DNA from: Lunularia cruciata
Taxonomy: Eukaryota > Streptophyta > Marchantiopsida > Lunulariales > Lunulariaceae
Assembly (NCBI GenBank): GCA_948567375.1
Contig: OX419759.1
Span: forward strand, 39,274,593-39,338,592
Direction of reading: 5' to 3'
DNA: 64,000 nt
The position numbers and the translations under genes were made by a program. Under the pieces are notes generated by a model. The model saw only the letters and a list, made by a program, of their open reading frames with translations, was not told the DNA's origin and did not search any database. Positions 11,201-22,253 of the stretch are shown piece after piece (position 1 is the stretch's first letter; each line of letters begins with the position of its first letter).

Positions 11201-11560
11201 CAGGGAAGAAGTATAGATCCTTGAGATAGTGACAAAGCTGCTTCAAGTCCAACAATGGAGAGGGGGATTTTGATAATCACTTTCTTCCAAAAAGCCTTGG
11301 GATTGGTCTTCAATTCAACCCCCTTAAGTCTTAGACATGCTTGCTTCTTGTACTTCACCAACTTTCTATAATAGACAAAAGTTAGATTTTGTGTAATCTG
11401 ATCAAGAGACCTATCCATAGCTTTGATCCTTGCTATTTTACATTAAGCATCATACCACTTATTGCAAGGGGGACCAAGTCTCTTCCTATGAGGACCCCTT
11501 GGAAACAAAGTAGAAATAGAGTAGCTGATGTAGATTGAAGATTGATTCATGTGAAAGAGG
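10686..11560 (-). pseudogene. LINE-A ORF2 fragment: RT N-terminal region and linker
   Basis: Minus-strand reading gives, from about 11535 down, the linker HRKRLGPPCNKWYDA, MDRSLDQITQN, LRLKGVELKTNPKAFWKKV, then VKYQLKKLANGKAEDLDGLC at the start of the RT domain. In the region of the 375-bp duplication the RT piece is present twice. Frameshifts and stops interrupt it. It lacks endonuclease, RT catalytic motifs and the 3' end. It is a dead fragment joined to leader units on one side and a small inverted leader piece on the other. Confidence 0.7.
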
Positions 11561-11564
11561 TGTT

Positions 11565-11691
11565 CAAAAGCTTTTGATTGAGACCTTTCTTCTAGAATTT
11601 GAAGCTCTCTGGTGAAGGTTGTAAATTTTTTAAATCTTTAAGATTTCAATAATTTCATGTAGGAAAGTGTAGATTCAAAAGTTTATGAAAC
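11565..11691 (+). repeat. Small inverted piece of LINE-A 5' leader
   Basis: The reverse complement of this stretch resembles the leader unit at 61850-61975 (AAACTTTTGAATATGTACTTTCCTGC and CATAACCTTCACCACAAAGC regions). Its orientation is opposite to the surrounding minus-strand copies. It fills the gap between two LINE-A fragments. Confidence 0.55.
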
Positions 11692-14222
11692 AATGAAATA
11701 TAAAGCCTAGAAGACCCAAAGAGTCAAAAGGCTGAAAACACAATACAAAACACATGAAATGTGAGCCTAGGGCATCTGACCAATCTATAACAAACTGGTC
11801 CAATGTAAACTGACCTTTGTCATATATTTCACTAATGCTAAAGCCTCAATTTGTAAGAGTGCTAAGAAATCACTACAACTAATCTGATGTTTGACTCTAA
11901 TCTGATGGTAACAAGGGCAGTCAACAAACACATGGTGCTCATCCTCAACTTTGCTCATAGTACACAATTTGCAAAGTCGCATGGAGTGCTCTATCTGCTG
12001 CCAACGTCCTTGTTCTACTTCTAGTCTATGAGAGCTAGTTCTATACTGAGCAATAACATATCTAAGTGAAGTAGAAATCCTAGCCAAAAGATAATCTTGC
12101 TCACAATATACCAACATAGGATTTACAAACTGCTGATAAAACACCACCTTGGTATTGACTTGCTGCTATAAGCTAAGTAAGAATTTCTCCTTGATCACTT
12201 CTTGTACTGCAATAGGCTCCAATCTCCAATGCCACTCACAAACATTTCACCTTGTGGCCCATGCAATCAGATTTGTATACCAACCAATAGATAGAGTGGC
12301 ACAAATAGCTTGGTAGGGAAGACTCTCATGCTCCATGGACCTCACCTTAGTGGCATATGTGAGAGTTAAGAACAAAGCTTCAGCCTCAAGTGGCAAAATC
12401 TCTATTTCAGCAAGTAATAATACATATGGAGTTTGAGTCCTCACCCCAAGTTCATCGCATAAAAACAATGTCTGAACTTTCTCCACCTTTTGCCACCATT
12501 TCTTCTTAGTACCTAGACCCCAAATCTGAGGTTCATAGAGAACTACCGGCTGCACAAGAGATCTGAACAACACCTTCTTCAACTCCCATGTGGTAGGATG
12601 AGCAAGTCTAAAGTGATTCATGAGTGACTACAAAGCTCTAAACCATGCATTGATTCTCCTCTTAACACAAGTAAACCAACTATAGTCAAGAGAAAACTCA
12701 AGGGCCAAGTACTTATAAGAAGAAACCTGCTCCAACTTCTGTCCATCAAAACATAAAGATGTGACACATTTTGAACCCACCATAATCACCTTGAACTTGT
12801 CAAGATTCACCTCCATCTTTGGTTGTCGCAAAAGCAAAGAAGAGAACCCAATAGCTTCTATAAACTCTTTGGATTATTGGATAGGAACACTTCATCATTT
12901 GCATAAAGGAGTGTATGTATCATCAAAGAGCCAACTTGTACACCTATAGCTCCTGCTTCCATGAGTAGTCTCTCTAGATCATCGATAAAGATTCCAAATA
13001 GAGTTGGAGATAGAGAGCAACCTTGAATCAAACCCATTGTGCTAAGGACATCTTGAGAATCCAAAGATGAAAGTCTCACAACCACTTTCTCATAGCATCT
13101 AGAGATAGCACCAATCAGATCTGGTGAAACATCAACTTCAATGAGTCTCTCATTTAGAGATTTCCTAAGCACCTTATCAAAGGCCTTCTTGAAATCAATA
13201 AATGCAACATAGAGAGCTCTCTCAACATCCTTAGATTTCCACCACAAAACATGGCGTACCAACAAGTGGTCCAAGGTACTAAAGCATGATCTGAAACTAG
13301 CTTGGCATTTAGCTCAAATTTTGTATTTTTCAGCCCAAGTACTCAACCTAGACTCCAAAATTCAACCATACAACTTGGCAAAGATACTACCAACTAGTAT
13401 GGTATGGTAATTGGTGACACATCTCTCTGGCCAGACTTGTGAATAGGAACTACCTTCTTCAAGCACTAGCTATCAAGAAAACCACACCTGATTGCCTCAT
13501 TCAAGAGAGAATTGAGTACTAGAATCAGATGCCTACCACTCCACTTCAAAAGTTCAACACATAGTCCATCAAGGTCTTCAGCCTTACTATTGGCCAACTT
13601 CTTGAGTTGGTACTTGACATCAGCTTCATAGATGGTGAGAGAAGATCCAAGGCTAGGTACCATGCTTGGAGCATTAGGGAAAAAGTACAGATCTATAACT
13701 ATGTGAAAGATCTCCTTCAGGTCCAGCAATGGAGATGGAGATCTGATGATTACCTTCTTCCAAAAATCCTTGGGATTGCTCCTCAACTCAATGCTCAACT
13801 CAACCTCCTTGAGTCTCAAGAATGATCACTTCTTGCACTTCATCAACTTTCTATAAGAGGCAAAAGCCTGATTTTGTGCAATCTGATCAAGTGACCTATC
13901 CATAGCTTTGATCCTTGCCATTTTACACTCTACATCATACCACCTCTTGCAAGGGAGACCAAGTCTCTATCTGTGAGAACCTCTTGGAAATAAAGAAGTA
14001 GATGTAGATTGAAGAAGTGCAACCAACTCATCACTATGTTGTTGAAAATCAGAACTCCACTCCATAGAGTTCAATTTCTCTTGGATAGCTTGTTTAGTAC
14101 ACATCTCTCTTGTGAAAATCTAGATGGAGTTTCCCTCTCAAGCGATTCATGAGTGAATTGTACATTGATTCTCATCTTCATACAAAGAGACCAACTATAG
14201 TCATGAGAAAACTCAAGGCACA
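11692..14222 (-). mobile_element. LINE-A copy with 3' end, RT and linker
   Basis: The 3' end is at 11692 (CAATGAAATATAAAGCC, reading away from the element). Upstream on the minus strand follow a short 3' UTR, the C-terminal CCHC-like motif (CKLCTMSKVEDEHHVFVDC, about 11920-11980), the C-terminal ORF2 domain (12247-12621), and the RT core (12858-13274) with FIDFKKAFDKVL and QGCSLSPTLFGIFIDD. The catalytic box is YAND (12894-12905), so the first metal-binding aspartate is lost. Then come the RT N-terminus and linker (13466-13990). A 12-bp loss in the 3' UTR removes one arm of the hairpin seen in other copies. The last 97 bp (14126-14222) jump back to a more 3' part of ORF2. Confidence 0.8.
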
Positions 14223-14565
14223 AGTGCTCCTCTCCACTAATCCACAGAGTTTACAAAAGCTCTTGGATTCTCTTCTTTGCTTTTGCAATCAAACAAAGCT
14301 GGAGGTGAACCTTGACAAGTCCAAGGTGATTGTGGTAGGTTCTAAAGGTGTCACATCTTTCTTTTTTTATGGATAGCAGTTGGAGCAGGTTTCTTCTTAT
14401 AAGTAATTGGCCCTTGAGTTTTCTCATGGCTATAGTTGGTCTACTTTTGTGAAGATGAGGATCAATGCAAGGTTTAGAGCTTTGTATTCACTCATTTATC
14501 GCTCTAGACTTGCTCATCTTACCACATGGGAGTTGAAGAAGGTGTTGTTGTGATGACTAGATGTC

Positions 14566-14913
14566 ATGACTATGAAAGAATCTTTGAATTTGGTCACCCT
14601 AGATACCCAAGAACTCAAGAAGAGTAACATTTTGATGTTGGACTCCACAAAGGGTATGGTGGATGTTATTGAGAAAGTTGCTTCTTTGGGAGCACAAGCC
14701 ACCAAAATTGCTTCAAAAAATGGAGGGTTGCAAGAGATTGTTGACACATTAGAGGTCAAGATGAAATCATATGCTGAAGCTACTAAGTTGGCTCAAATCT
14801 CTTACTTGCTAGAGCATGAGGTTGAGAAGGAGAACCAAATCAAGAGAATGAAGAATGTGAGGATTTCATGTTTGCCAGAGATAGAGAAGGAGGACACCAA
14901 GGCCATAGCATGA
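14566..14913 (+). pseudogene. LINE-A ORF1 relic (L1 ORF1p-like)
   Basis: The frame keeps a helical N-terminal part (KVASLGAQATKIASKNGGLQ, then YLLEHEVEKENQIKRMKN) and the start of the RNA-binding domain (VRISCLPEIEKEDTKAIA), then stops. A frameshift around 14910 and a stop near 15072 break the C-terminal part (KLGQKGTQPRSILVRFGL, and WLDPNLTSLQWQAKKGEL on another frame). In L1 elements this protein is an RNA-binding chaperone that coats the element RNA. Position directly ahead of the endonuclease supports the identity. Confidence 0.7.
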
Positions 14914-15247
14914 TGAGTTTATTGCTGATTCTTTGAGAGTCCATGATCCTCAAATTTTGCAAGCATACAAATTGGGACAGAAAGGCACACAACCAAGAAG
15001 CATTTTGGTGAGGTTTGGCTTAGAAACTCAAAGGAATTCAGTGATGGAAAATAAGTCTATATTGAAAAGGTGATGTATCTGGTTGGACCCTAATCTCACA
15101 TCTCTCCAATGGCAAGCAAAGAAAGGAGAATTAGCAAAAGTGAAGGAGGCTCAACAAGCAAGTTTTGTTGCATTCTTGAGAGATAATAGAGTTGTGATCA
15201 CTCAAAAGAGATTGTCAACTACTCCATAGCAATTCCAGACCCTTAGA

Positions 15248-15580
15248 GTGCTATTTTGGAATGCTCATGGCCTCACACATACCAAGTACTCAAGTGCTAA
15301 GCCTTTGTGGGATGATGTTGATGTGATCAATCTTGTGAAGACATGGGAACATGAAGGAAACACCATTCAAGACATTGAAGGTTTCACTCTTGTCGGTTCA
15401 ACTTGGAACAAGCAAAAGAAACATAGAGGAAGAGGCTTTGGAGGTATTACTACTTATGTTAGATTTGGCTTTGAAAAATCAGTCTCTTTGATAGGCCAAG
15501 ATTCAAGTGGGCAAAACTAATGGTTCAAGATTGTAAGAGTTGCTACACCATGCTTCCTTGTTGTTTGTCACTTTACTCCA
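15248..15580 (+). pseudogene. LINE-A ORF2, N-terminal endonuclease
   Basis: Reading VLFWNAHGLTHTKYS at the start, with the Asn that heads APE-type endonucleases, then LVKTWEHEG, where the catalytic Glu should be, and RGRGFGGITTYVR. The other copies read similarly (LMETWEHEG at 40280, VATWEHRG at 47110). A stop at about 15518 ends the frame before the second half. The first codon here is GTG and no convincing ATG exists, so the original ORF2 start lies upstream or is not visible. In the intact element this domain nicks target DNA to prime reverse transcription. Confidence 0.65.
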
Positions 15581-17047
15581 TTGACATCACCAATCTATTC
15601 AAGTGGAGTGCTCAACACCATGCAACCTTTGTACTCTTTGACAAAGGATGTGTTAGAGTTGCAAAGTAAAGGTGCAGTACTTGTTCTTGGTGATTTCAAT
15701 GCCAGGATCCAAGCTTCTCAGATTCTTGAGTTGAGTGATCTTGAGAATGACCCTTTCCATAGTTTGATAGACCATTCTAGTACTTGGTCCCGCTCTTCCA
15801 AAGATCATATGTCCAACCCCATGAGTGAGCACTTTTTGAGCTTTGTTACCAATTGTAGCTTGAAGATCTTGAATAGCCTTTCTCAATTTCCAGAAACTTG
15901 TAAGAGCCCATGCTTTGCTTTAGGTGGATCAAGCACCATAGATTATATGCTCACTTCAGCCAATGATATGCACCTTGTCTTAGATTTTTGTGTTTTAGAT
16001 CCTCAACCTAAATCTGACTATGCACCTCTATCTTGTGTCATCCTTCTTTCTTGCCTCAAAAGAACCACATTACCTATTGACCATGCCTTTAGAAGGAAGC
16101 TCCGTCTAGATTTTCCCAAGCAAGATCTGTACCATCAAGCTATCCATGAGAAATTGAGCTCTATGGAGTGGAGTTCTGATTTTCAACAATGTAGTGATCA
16201 GTTTGTTGAACTTCTTCATTCTACATCAACTACTTTGTTTCCAAGAAGTTCTCACAGGAAGAGACTTGGTCTCCCTTGCAATAGGTGGTATAATGCTTAT
16301 TGTAAAATGGAAAGGATTAAAGCTATGGATATATCTCTTGATCATATTGCACAAAATCAGGCTTTTTTCTCTTATAGAAAGTTGATCAAGTGCAAGAAGC
16401 ATGCATTTTTGAGACTCAAGAGAGTTGAGTTGAGCATTGAATTGAGGAGCAATCCCAAGGCTTTTTGGAACAAGGTAACCATCAGATCTCCATCTCCATC
16501 ATTGGACTTGAATGAGCTTTGTAACTATGTGAAGGATCTGTACTTTTTCCCTAATGCTCCAAGTATGGAACCTTGCCTTGGATCTGCTCTCACCATCTCA
16601 ACAATTGGAGTAGGTTTCTTGGGCCTTGATTTTTCTCATGACTATAGTTGGTCTGTTTGTGTGAAGATCAGAATCAATGCAAGGTTTAGAGCTTTGTATT
16701 CACTCATGAATCACTCTAGATTTGCTCATCTTACCTCATGGGAGTTGAAGAAGGTGTTGTTCAGATCTCTTGTGCAACTGGTGGTTCTCTATGGTGTTCA
16801 AATTTGGAGTCCATGTACTCAGAAGACATGGTGGCAAAAGGTGGAGAATGTTAAAAAATTGTTTTTGTGTGATGAACTTGGGTTGAGGACTCAAACTCCT
16901 TATGTATTATTGCTTGCTGAAATAGGGTTTTTGCCTCTTGAGGCTGAAGTTTTGTTCTTAGTTCTCACATATGCCACTAAGGTGAGGTCCATGGAGCATG
17001 AGAGACTTCACTACCAAGACTTTTATGCCACTCTATCTATTGGTTGA
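15581..17047 (+). pseudogene. Long ORF2 remnant: endonuclease C-half and linker fused to C-terminal domain, RT core deleted
   Basis: A 488-codon open frame, the longest in the window. It reads the endonuclease loop VLGDFNAR (about residues 35-42), IDYMLTSANDMHLV, then KSDYAPLS where the catalytic His of the SDHAPLS motif is Tyr. The linker follows (HRKRLGLPCNRWYNA, LRLKRVELSIELRSNPKAFW). At GSALTIS-TIGVGFLGLDF (about 16595) it jumps to the region downstream of the RT catalytic box and continues into FRALYSLMNHSRFAHL, QIWSPCTQKTWWQKVE and ALFL-like C-terminal sequence. The in-frame loss of the whole RT palm means no polymerase. There is no ATG at the start; the frame opens after an upstream stop. 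Confidence 0.7.
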
Positions 17048-17503
17048 TATACAGATCTCATTGCATGGACCACAAGGTGGAATGTTTTTGAACAACATTG
17101 GAGATTAGGGCCTATTGCATTATGAGAAGTGATCAAGGAGCAGTTCTTACTTTTTTTATGGCAGCAACCTGGTACAAAGATGGTGTTTAATCAGCAGTTT
17201 GTAAATCCTATGTTGGTGTATTGTGAGTAAGATTATCTCTTGGGTAGGATTTCTACTTCACTTAGACATGTTATTGCTCAATATAGAACTAACTCTCACC
17301 AACTAGAAGTAGAACAAGGATGTTTGCAATAGATAGACCATTCCATGCAACTTTGCATCTTGTATACTATGAGAAAAGTTGAGAATGAGCACCATGTGTT
17401 TGTCGAGTGCCCTTGTTACCAGCAGATCAGAGTCAGACATCAGATCAGTTGTAGTGATTTCTCAACACTCTTATAGATTGAGGCTTTAGCGTTAGGGGGT
17501 AAT

Positions 17504-18199
17504 TGTAACACCCATGTGATGTGTGCATGTGTGTGGTATTATGATATTTAGCTTGGTATTACAAATACTTGAGAGATATTATTTATAAAGAGATAAAAGA
17601 TAGTTCTACATTAGTAATGATTAGCTAAAGTTAGTCATAGCTAAGATAGAGGGGGCCTTACTTTAGAAGAAGTGGAAAAGATGAGCACCATTATTTAGGA
17701 TTCTAGTGTATTGACTTGGTATTATTCCTAAGTGTTTGGCTTTGAGGAAAAAGTTGAGAACTCTTGGGCTTGCAAACCTTTTTGTTTTGAATTCTTCTAC
17801 AGTCCAAGGATAGATTATGTGAAGGAATCCTTGACTTAGTGGTCGGGTCAAGATAAGATCACATGCTTAGTGGAATATGCCCATGTGGATAGATATTCAT
17901 TTATAATTTTTGACTTTACTTGACTTTTAGCCTAGTAACTTGAGTTACTCCAATAATTAGTAACTGTGGTGCATAACTATTTCACAAGTATATAAACTAG
18001 GGGTGAAGAGGTACTCATCCTCCTTTCATTTGCAACTATATCTCTCTCATTGAGTTCTCTAGTGAGCAATGTCTTGAGTCTTGGAGTGTTAGCCTTAGAG
18101 GAGTATGATGGAGTTGGGTTCTTTGCCTTCTTAGTCCATGGTGCGCTACCATAATAGCCATCAGAGGTTCATCTTGAGTGAGAGACAGACCAGGTCATA
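17504..18199 (+). repeat. Solo LTR of the Ty3-type family
   Basis: TGTAACACCC at the left end and GGTCATA at the right (other copies end GGCTCACA, so the last dinucleotide is mutated). Length is 696 bp, matching the two LTRs at 42654 and 45362. A TATA box (AGTATATAAAC) lies at about 17987-17997. The flanks GTAAT and GTACA are a decayed 5-bp target-site duplication: uninterrupted LINE-A copies read GTATA here. No internal region is present, so the element was reduced by LTR-LTR recombination. Confidence 0.85.
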
Positions 18200-18360
18200 G
18201 TACATGACTGAGGTTAGTTTACTTTGGACCAATTTGTTATAGATTTTTCAGATGCCTTAGGCTCTTGCCTAGGCTCACATTTCTTGTGTTTTTTGTTATG
18301 TTTTCAGCCTTTTGACTCTTTGGGTCTTCTGGGCTTTATATTTCATTGTTTCATTGATCC

Positions 18361-19695
18361 TTGTCAATTTATAGTCAGCATCATACCACCTATTGCAAGG
18401 AAGACCAAGTCTCTTCCTATGAGATGCTCTTGGAAACATTGAAGTTGAGGTAGATTGAAGAAGTAAACTGAATTGATCACTTTGTTGTAGAAAATCAAAA
18501 CTCCACTCCATTGAGCTCAACTTCTCTTGGATAGCTTGTTGGTACAAATCTCTCTTGTGGAAATCTAGATGGAGTTTCTCTCTAGAGGCATCCTTAATAG
18601 ATAATGTGGTTCTATTGGGGCAAAGAAGAAGGATGGCACAAGATAGAGGTGCATTGTCAAATTCAGGTTGAAGATCTAAAACACAAAAATCTAAGACAAG
18701 GTGTGTATCATTGGGTGAGGTGAGCAAATAATCTAATAACACTAAAAGCAAAGCATATACTCTTACAAGTTTCAAGAAATTGAGAAACGTCATTCAAGAT
18801 CTTAAAGCTACAATTGATACCAAAGCTCAAAAGGTTCTCACTCATGGGGTTGGACACAAGATCTTTTGAAGAGCAGGACCAAGCCCTAGAATGGTCTATC
18901 AAGCTATGGAAAGGATCATTCTCAAGGTCACTAAACTCATGAATCTGAGAAGCTTGGATCTTAGCATTAAAATCACCAAGCACAAGTACTGCACCTTTAC
19001 TTTGAAACTCCATAGATCCTTTGTTAAGGTATGGAAAGGCTGCATGGTGTTGAGCACTCCACTTGAATAGATTGATGATGTCAATGGAGCAAAATAACAA
19101 ACAAAAAGGAAGCAAGGTGCAGCAACTCCTCCAATTCTCAACCATTGGTATTGTTCACTTGAGTGTTGACCTATCAAAGAGATTGATTTTTTGAAGCCAA
19201 ATCTGAAGTAAGTAGCAATACCTCCAAAGCCCTTGCCTCTATATTGCCTCCGCTTGTCCCAGGTTGAACCGACAAGGGTGAATCGTTCAATATCTTGAAT
19301 GGTGTTCCCTTCATGTTACTATGTCTCCACAATATTGATCAGATCAGCATCATCCCACAAAGGCTAGCGCTTGAGTACTTGGTATGTGTGAGCCCATGAA
19401 TATTCCAAAACAACACTCTAAGGGTCTTGAATTGCTATGCAGCAGTTGATGATTTCCTTTGGGTGATCACAACTCTATTATCTATCAAGAATGCAACAAA
19501 ACTTGCTCAAAATGATGCAACCTTGGTAGCTATGGAAATCCCTTGGGAAGGCACTTCAAACAAGACCAAAATTGTGAAGTGTGGATGTAAATAGGTGTTG
19601 AGATATGGCATGTCAAAGTTTTGGGACTTCTCTCCTCTCAAAGTTTCGGAAAATCTCTCCTCAATTTCTTGTGTAACTCAATGTTTGCTTGCACA
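18361..19695 (-). mobile_element. LINE-A fragment: linker, endonuclease and 5' leader end
   Basis: Minus-strand order from 19695 down is one leader unit with the 5'-end mark (GGGACTTCTCTCCTCTC at about 19625), directly joined at about 19505 to the endonuclease start (ORF1 deleted), then endonuclease (VLGDFNAKIQ at about 18960, DNAPLS in place of DHAPLS) and linker HRKRLGLPCNRWYDA (about 18390). It ends where the 3' tail of the plus-strand copy begins. Catalytic His is replaced by Asn and frames shift, so it is dead. Confidence 0.75.
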
Positions 19696-19734
19696 CTCAG
19701 CCTTGGATTTACAAGTCCAAACTTGTATCAAGGT

Positions 19735-19890
19735 CTAGTTGCAAGGTCTAGAGCCCATGCAAGATCTTCACTCCCATTGACCCATTGAGAGTGGAACTAG
19801 GACTCAAGTTCCTTGTAGAGGGGTTAAGAGTTTTTGGGTCTATGTAGAGATAGGAGGATTTTTGCAGTTAATTCATATCAGACACCTTAG
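19735..19890. repeat. Dispersed repeat X, copy 1
   Basis: This resembles 34175-34330: both share GCAAGGTCTAGAGC, CTTCACTCCC, GTTTTTGGGT or GTTTTGGGTTC, GATAGGAGGATTTTT and AGACACCTTA in the same order. It is probably the end of an unidentified retrotransposon or LTR. No coding motif is visible. Confidence 0.6.
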
Positions 19891-20215
19891 TATGAGCCAA
19901 AGCCCATGCTCACCTCCTTCCCCAATCAGGGAATATCAAAATGGCCTATTCTATTCTTAGTTGGTGTTATCTTCTTAATGCCTCATGTCTAGCACGGACA
20001 TTCAAGCTCATGGAGGCACTATTGCCACATTTATGGATGTTTGATAGTACTTTTTGCCATACTTTCTCTAATTTTTTTAGAGCCATGCATGATCCCACAG
20101 CTATCATATGAGTGGTATAGGCAGCATGGATGGATGTGGTCTCATACCAACATCATACCACCACACCAACAACATATATCAAAGCATGTGCTCTAGTAGT
20201 CACTTGTTTAAAACA
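19891..20215. other. Unassigned
   Basis: No open frame or repeat I can identify. The segment lies between repeat X and a short LINE-A 3' stub and may belong to the same unknown element as repeat X. Confidence 0.35.
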
Positions 20216-20276
20216 ATAAACAATGAAATATAAAGCCCATAAGACCCAAAGAGTCAAAAGTCTAAAAACACAATAG
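20216..20276 (-). mobile_element. LINE-A 3' stub (about 60 bp)
   Basis: The sequence ACAATGAAATATAAAGCCC, then AGACCCAAAGAGTCAAAAG and AACACAATA, is the 3' UTR end of LINE-A in minus orientation. It is a severely 5'-truncated insertion. Confidence 0.75.
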
Positions 20277-22253
20277 AATTTGGTTTAGTATACCGATTCT
20301 TATATGAGGGTTATCTCTTTTTGTTAAGACCTATCACAATAATTGATTTAGGCAATTACACCTTCCAAATATATCTTTGATTAGCTCATGAATTATTGCT
20401 AGACCCTGCTTGCACTTCACACTTGAGTTTATTGACTTTGTCTCCCTAGACTCTAGGAACTCCAAGCGGATCTCAATGGGTGTATGCACACTCACACACT
20501 TATTAGCATCCTCACTCATGCACCTCTACTTGACATAGCTAGGATCCCCTCTTGTGAGAGAAAATACTTTAGAACTTTGCTCCAAGCTTTGCCCTTGATT
20601 GACAAAGTCCATTTCACTTTTGTAGAGTTTTCCACAACACTTTCACTGAGTTTGGGTTTCCCATATCTAGCTCTCATAAGGTTGTTGGACCAATGTGCAT
20701 GTGGTTCCCCTTATGATATGCAAGAGATTCACTTTCTATAATGTGCAGTAGGTGGCAACCCACTAGGATCCATGATGCACTTTGGGATATGGTTGTTAAG
20801 ATCTTACAAGTTACATGGGCCCAAATTCAGATTGAGCAATGGTTGGATCTACCATGACCACCTATCTATTGTGTGTGAGCGGATACCGTTACTTTCACGG
20901 ATGGTTGCCGCACCTTCCATGATGTGGTGGTGGTGAACCTTTGACGGGTAGAGTTCTTGACATGGGGAGGTGTACATGCGGGAGCAGCAACTACCATTGC
21001 CCCTAGGGGGAAGGAGTACCACTATGCACCGCTGTTCTCAAAAGAGAAAATTTCTCATCCCTCTAGCAATTGAGATTTTTGGATGCCTACATCACCACTT
21101 TGAATGTCTCCTCAAGGATGTAACATGAAATTCTTTGCAAAGGAGAGGGGCACTAGTTGTCTCTCCAACCATGATCACATCTTATTACTAATTATGCATA
21201 TCAATCACTTTGCAACATGCTCAAATGTTGGGTCTTCATCAAAGTGCGGATGCAATAAATAGATACACTGAGCACTGCTAGGGTCTTTCCTCACCACTTA
21301 TTGGACGTACCATTGGAAGACCTCTACCATACAATTCAAAACTAGACCTCCTCTTGGGTTTTGTTGCTGCTTGTTCTTGGTGCTCTTTTCCCCTGGGTTC
21401 CTTTGAGGCCTATTGGTATTTGTCTCTATTTTTGGTCATTTCGTACCCACTCCAACATTGTCTAGATGTTGGAGTCGGTAAGAGGTCCATGGAGAAATGG
21501 AGTGAGTGCCTCAAGTGACATCCTCAGTGGACGCATTCCGGGATGTTAATGTTGCTGCTGTCCGGTATCAAGCCATGGTCATCAATCAAATGCGCTTCTC
21601 TGCTGGATATGCTTAAATATTCAGAACGTGACAATTGAAGAAGAGGACAGTGCATCTATCCCAGCTCTGAAATTCCAATTCTGTGTACTATAGACAAGAT
21701 TCAATATTGCAGTTCATCAAAATAGAGGTATACTAGATCACAAGCCTTCCAATATACTGTAATCTAAGAGTCCCGTTTCCAAAGCTAGAGAATTGAACTT
21801 CCTTTCATTTGTAGATGATTGTTCAAGAAGATGTTAACCTATATGATGAGGTATAAGTTTGAGGTATTATTCTCCTTCCTCAAACATTGAAAAATAGGAT
21901 GAAGCATAACGATAGGAAATTGAAGTGTCTTATGTTTGATATTGGAGGACAATAGAAGGGCAAACAAGTCTGATAGCTTTTGCAGGGCTGAAGGAATAGT
22001 TTATTGCTTCACCTATCGTACTCTCAGCAAAATGGAACGACAAAACAAATGAATAGGACCCCGCTAGAGGAAACTCGAAGTATGTTGAATGAGGATTAGA
22101 GAAGACTGTGTAGACAGAAGCCTTACATACAATAACTGTAGTGGTAAACTTTTCTCCATTTATAGCTCTATTGATTGTAAGACAGAAGAAAGTTTGAAGA
22201 GGTAGTCAGGAATTACAAGTTACACTAGTAATATTGACTGGTATTCAGCAAAT
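20277..22253. other. Unassigned, possible old retroelement relic at 20750-21480
   Basis: Conceptual plus-strand frames around 20880-21060 read short coherent stretches (DTVTFTDGCRTFHDVVVVNL, then GKEYHYAPLFSKEKISHPS) broken by stops. They look like decayed coding sequence, but I cannot assign them to a family. From about 21500 to the SABATH stop codon no coding signal is seen; this side would hold the 3' UTR of the methyltransferase, though no clear AATAAA signal is visible. Confidence 0.35.

Larger units (their letters stand above)
14223..18360 (+). mobile_element. LINE-A copy, plus strand, interrupted by a solo LTR
   Basis: This begins with a displaced RT piece downstream of YADD (14223-14550), then ORF1 (about 14551-15230), ORF2 endonuclease (15248 on), linker, C-terminal domain and 3' end at about 18355 with the tail TTTCATTGTTTCATTG. 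A solo LTR (17504-18199) splits the 3' UTR: the LINE sequence breaks at GTTAGGGGGTAAT and resumes at GTACATGACTGAGG. The junction with minus-strand LINE-A at 14222/14223 is an inversion. Confidence 0.8.

Noticed and set aside
12858..13274. Calling the individual ORF2 frames separate host genes
   Set aside because: Each matches a part of the same LINE ORF2 (endonuclease, linker, RT, C-terminal domain) repeated many times here, with stops and frameshifts.
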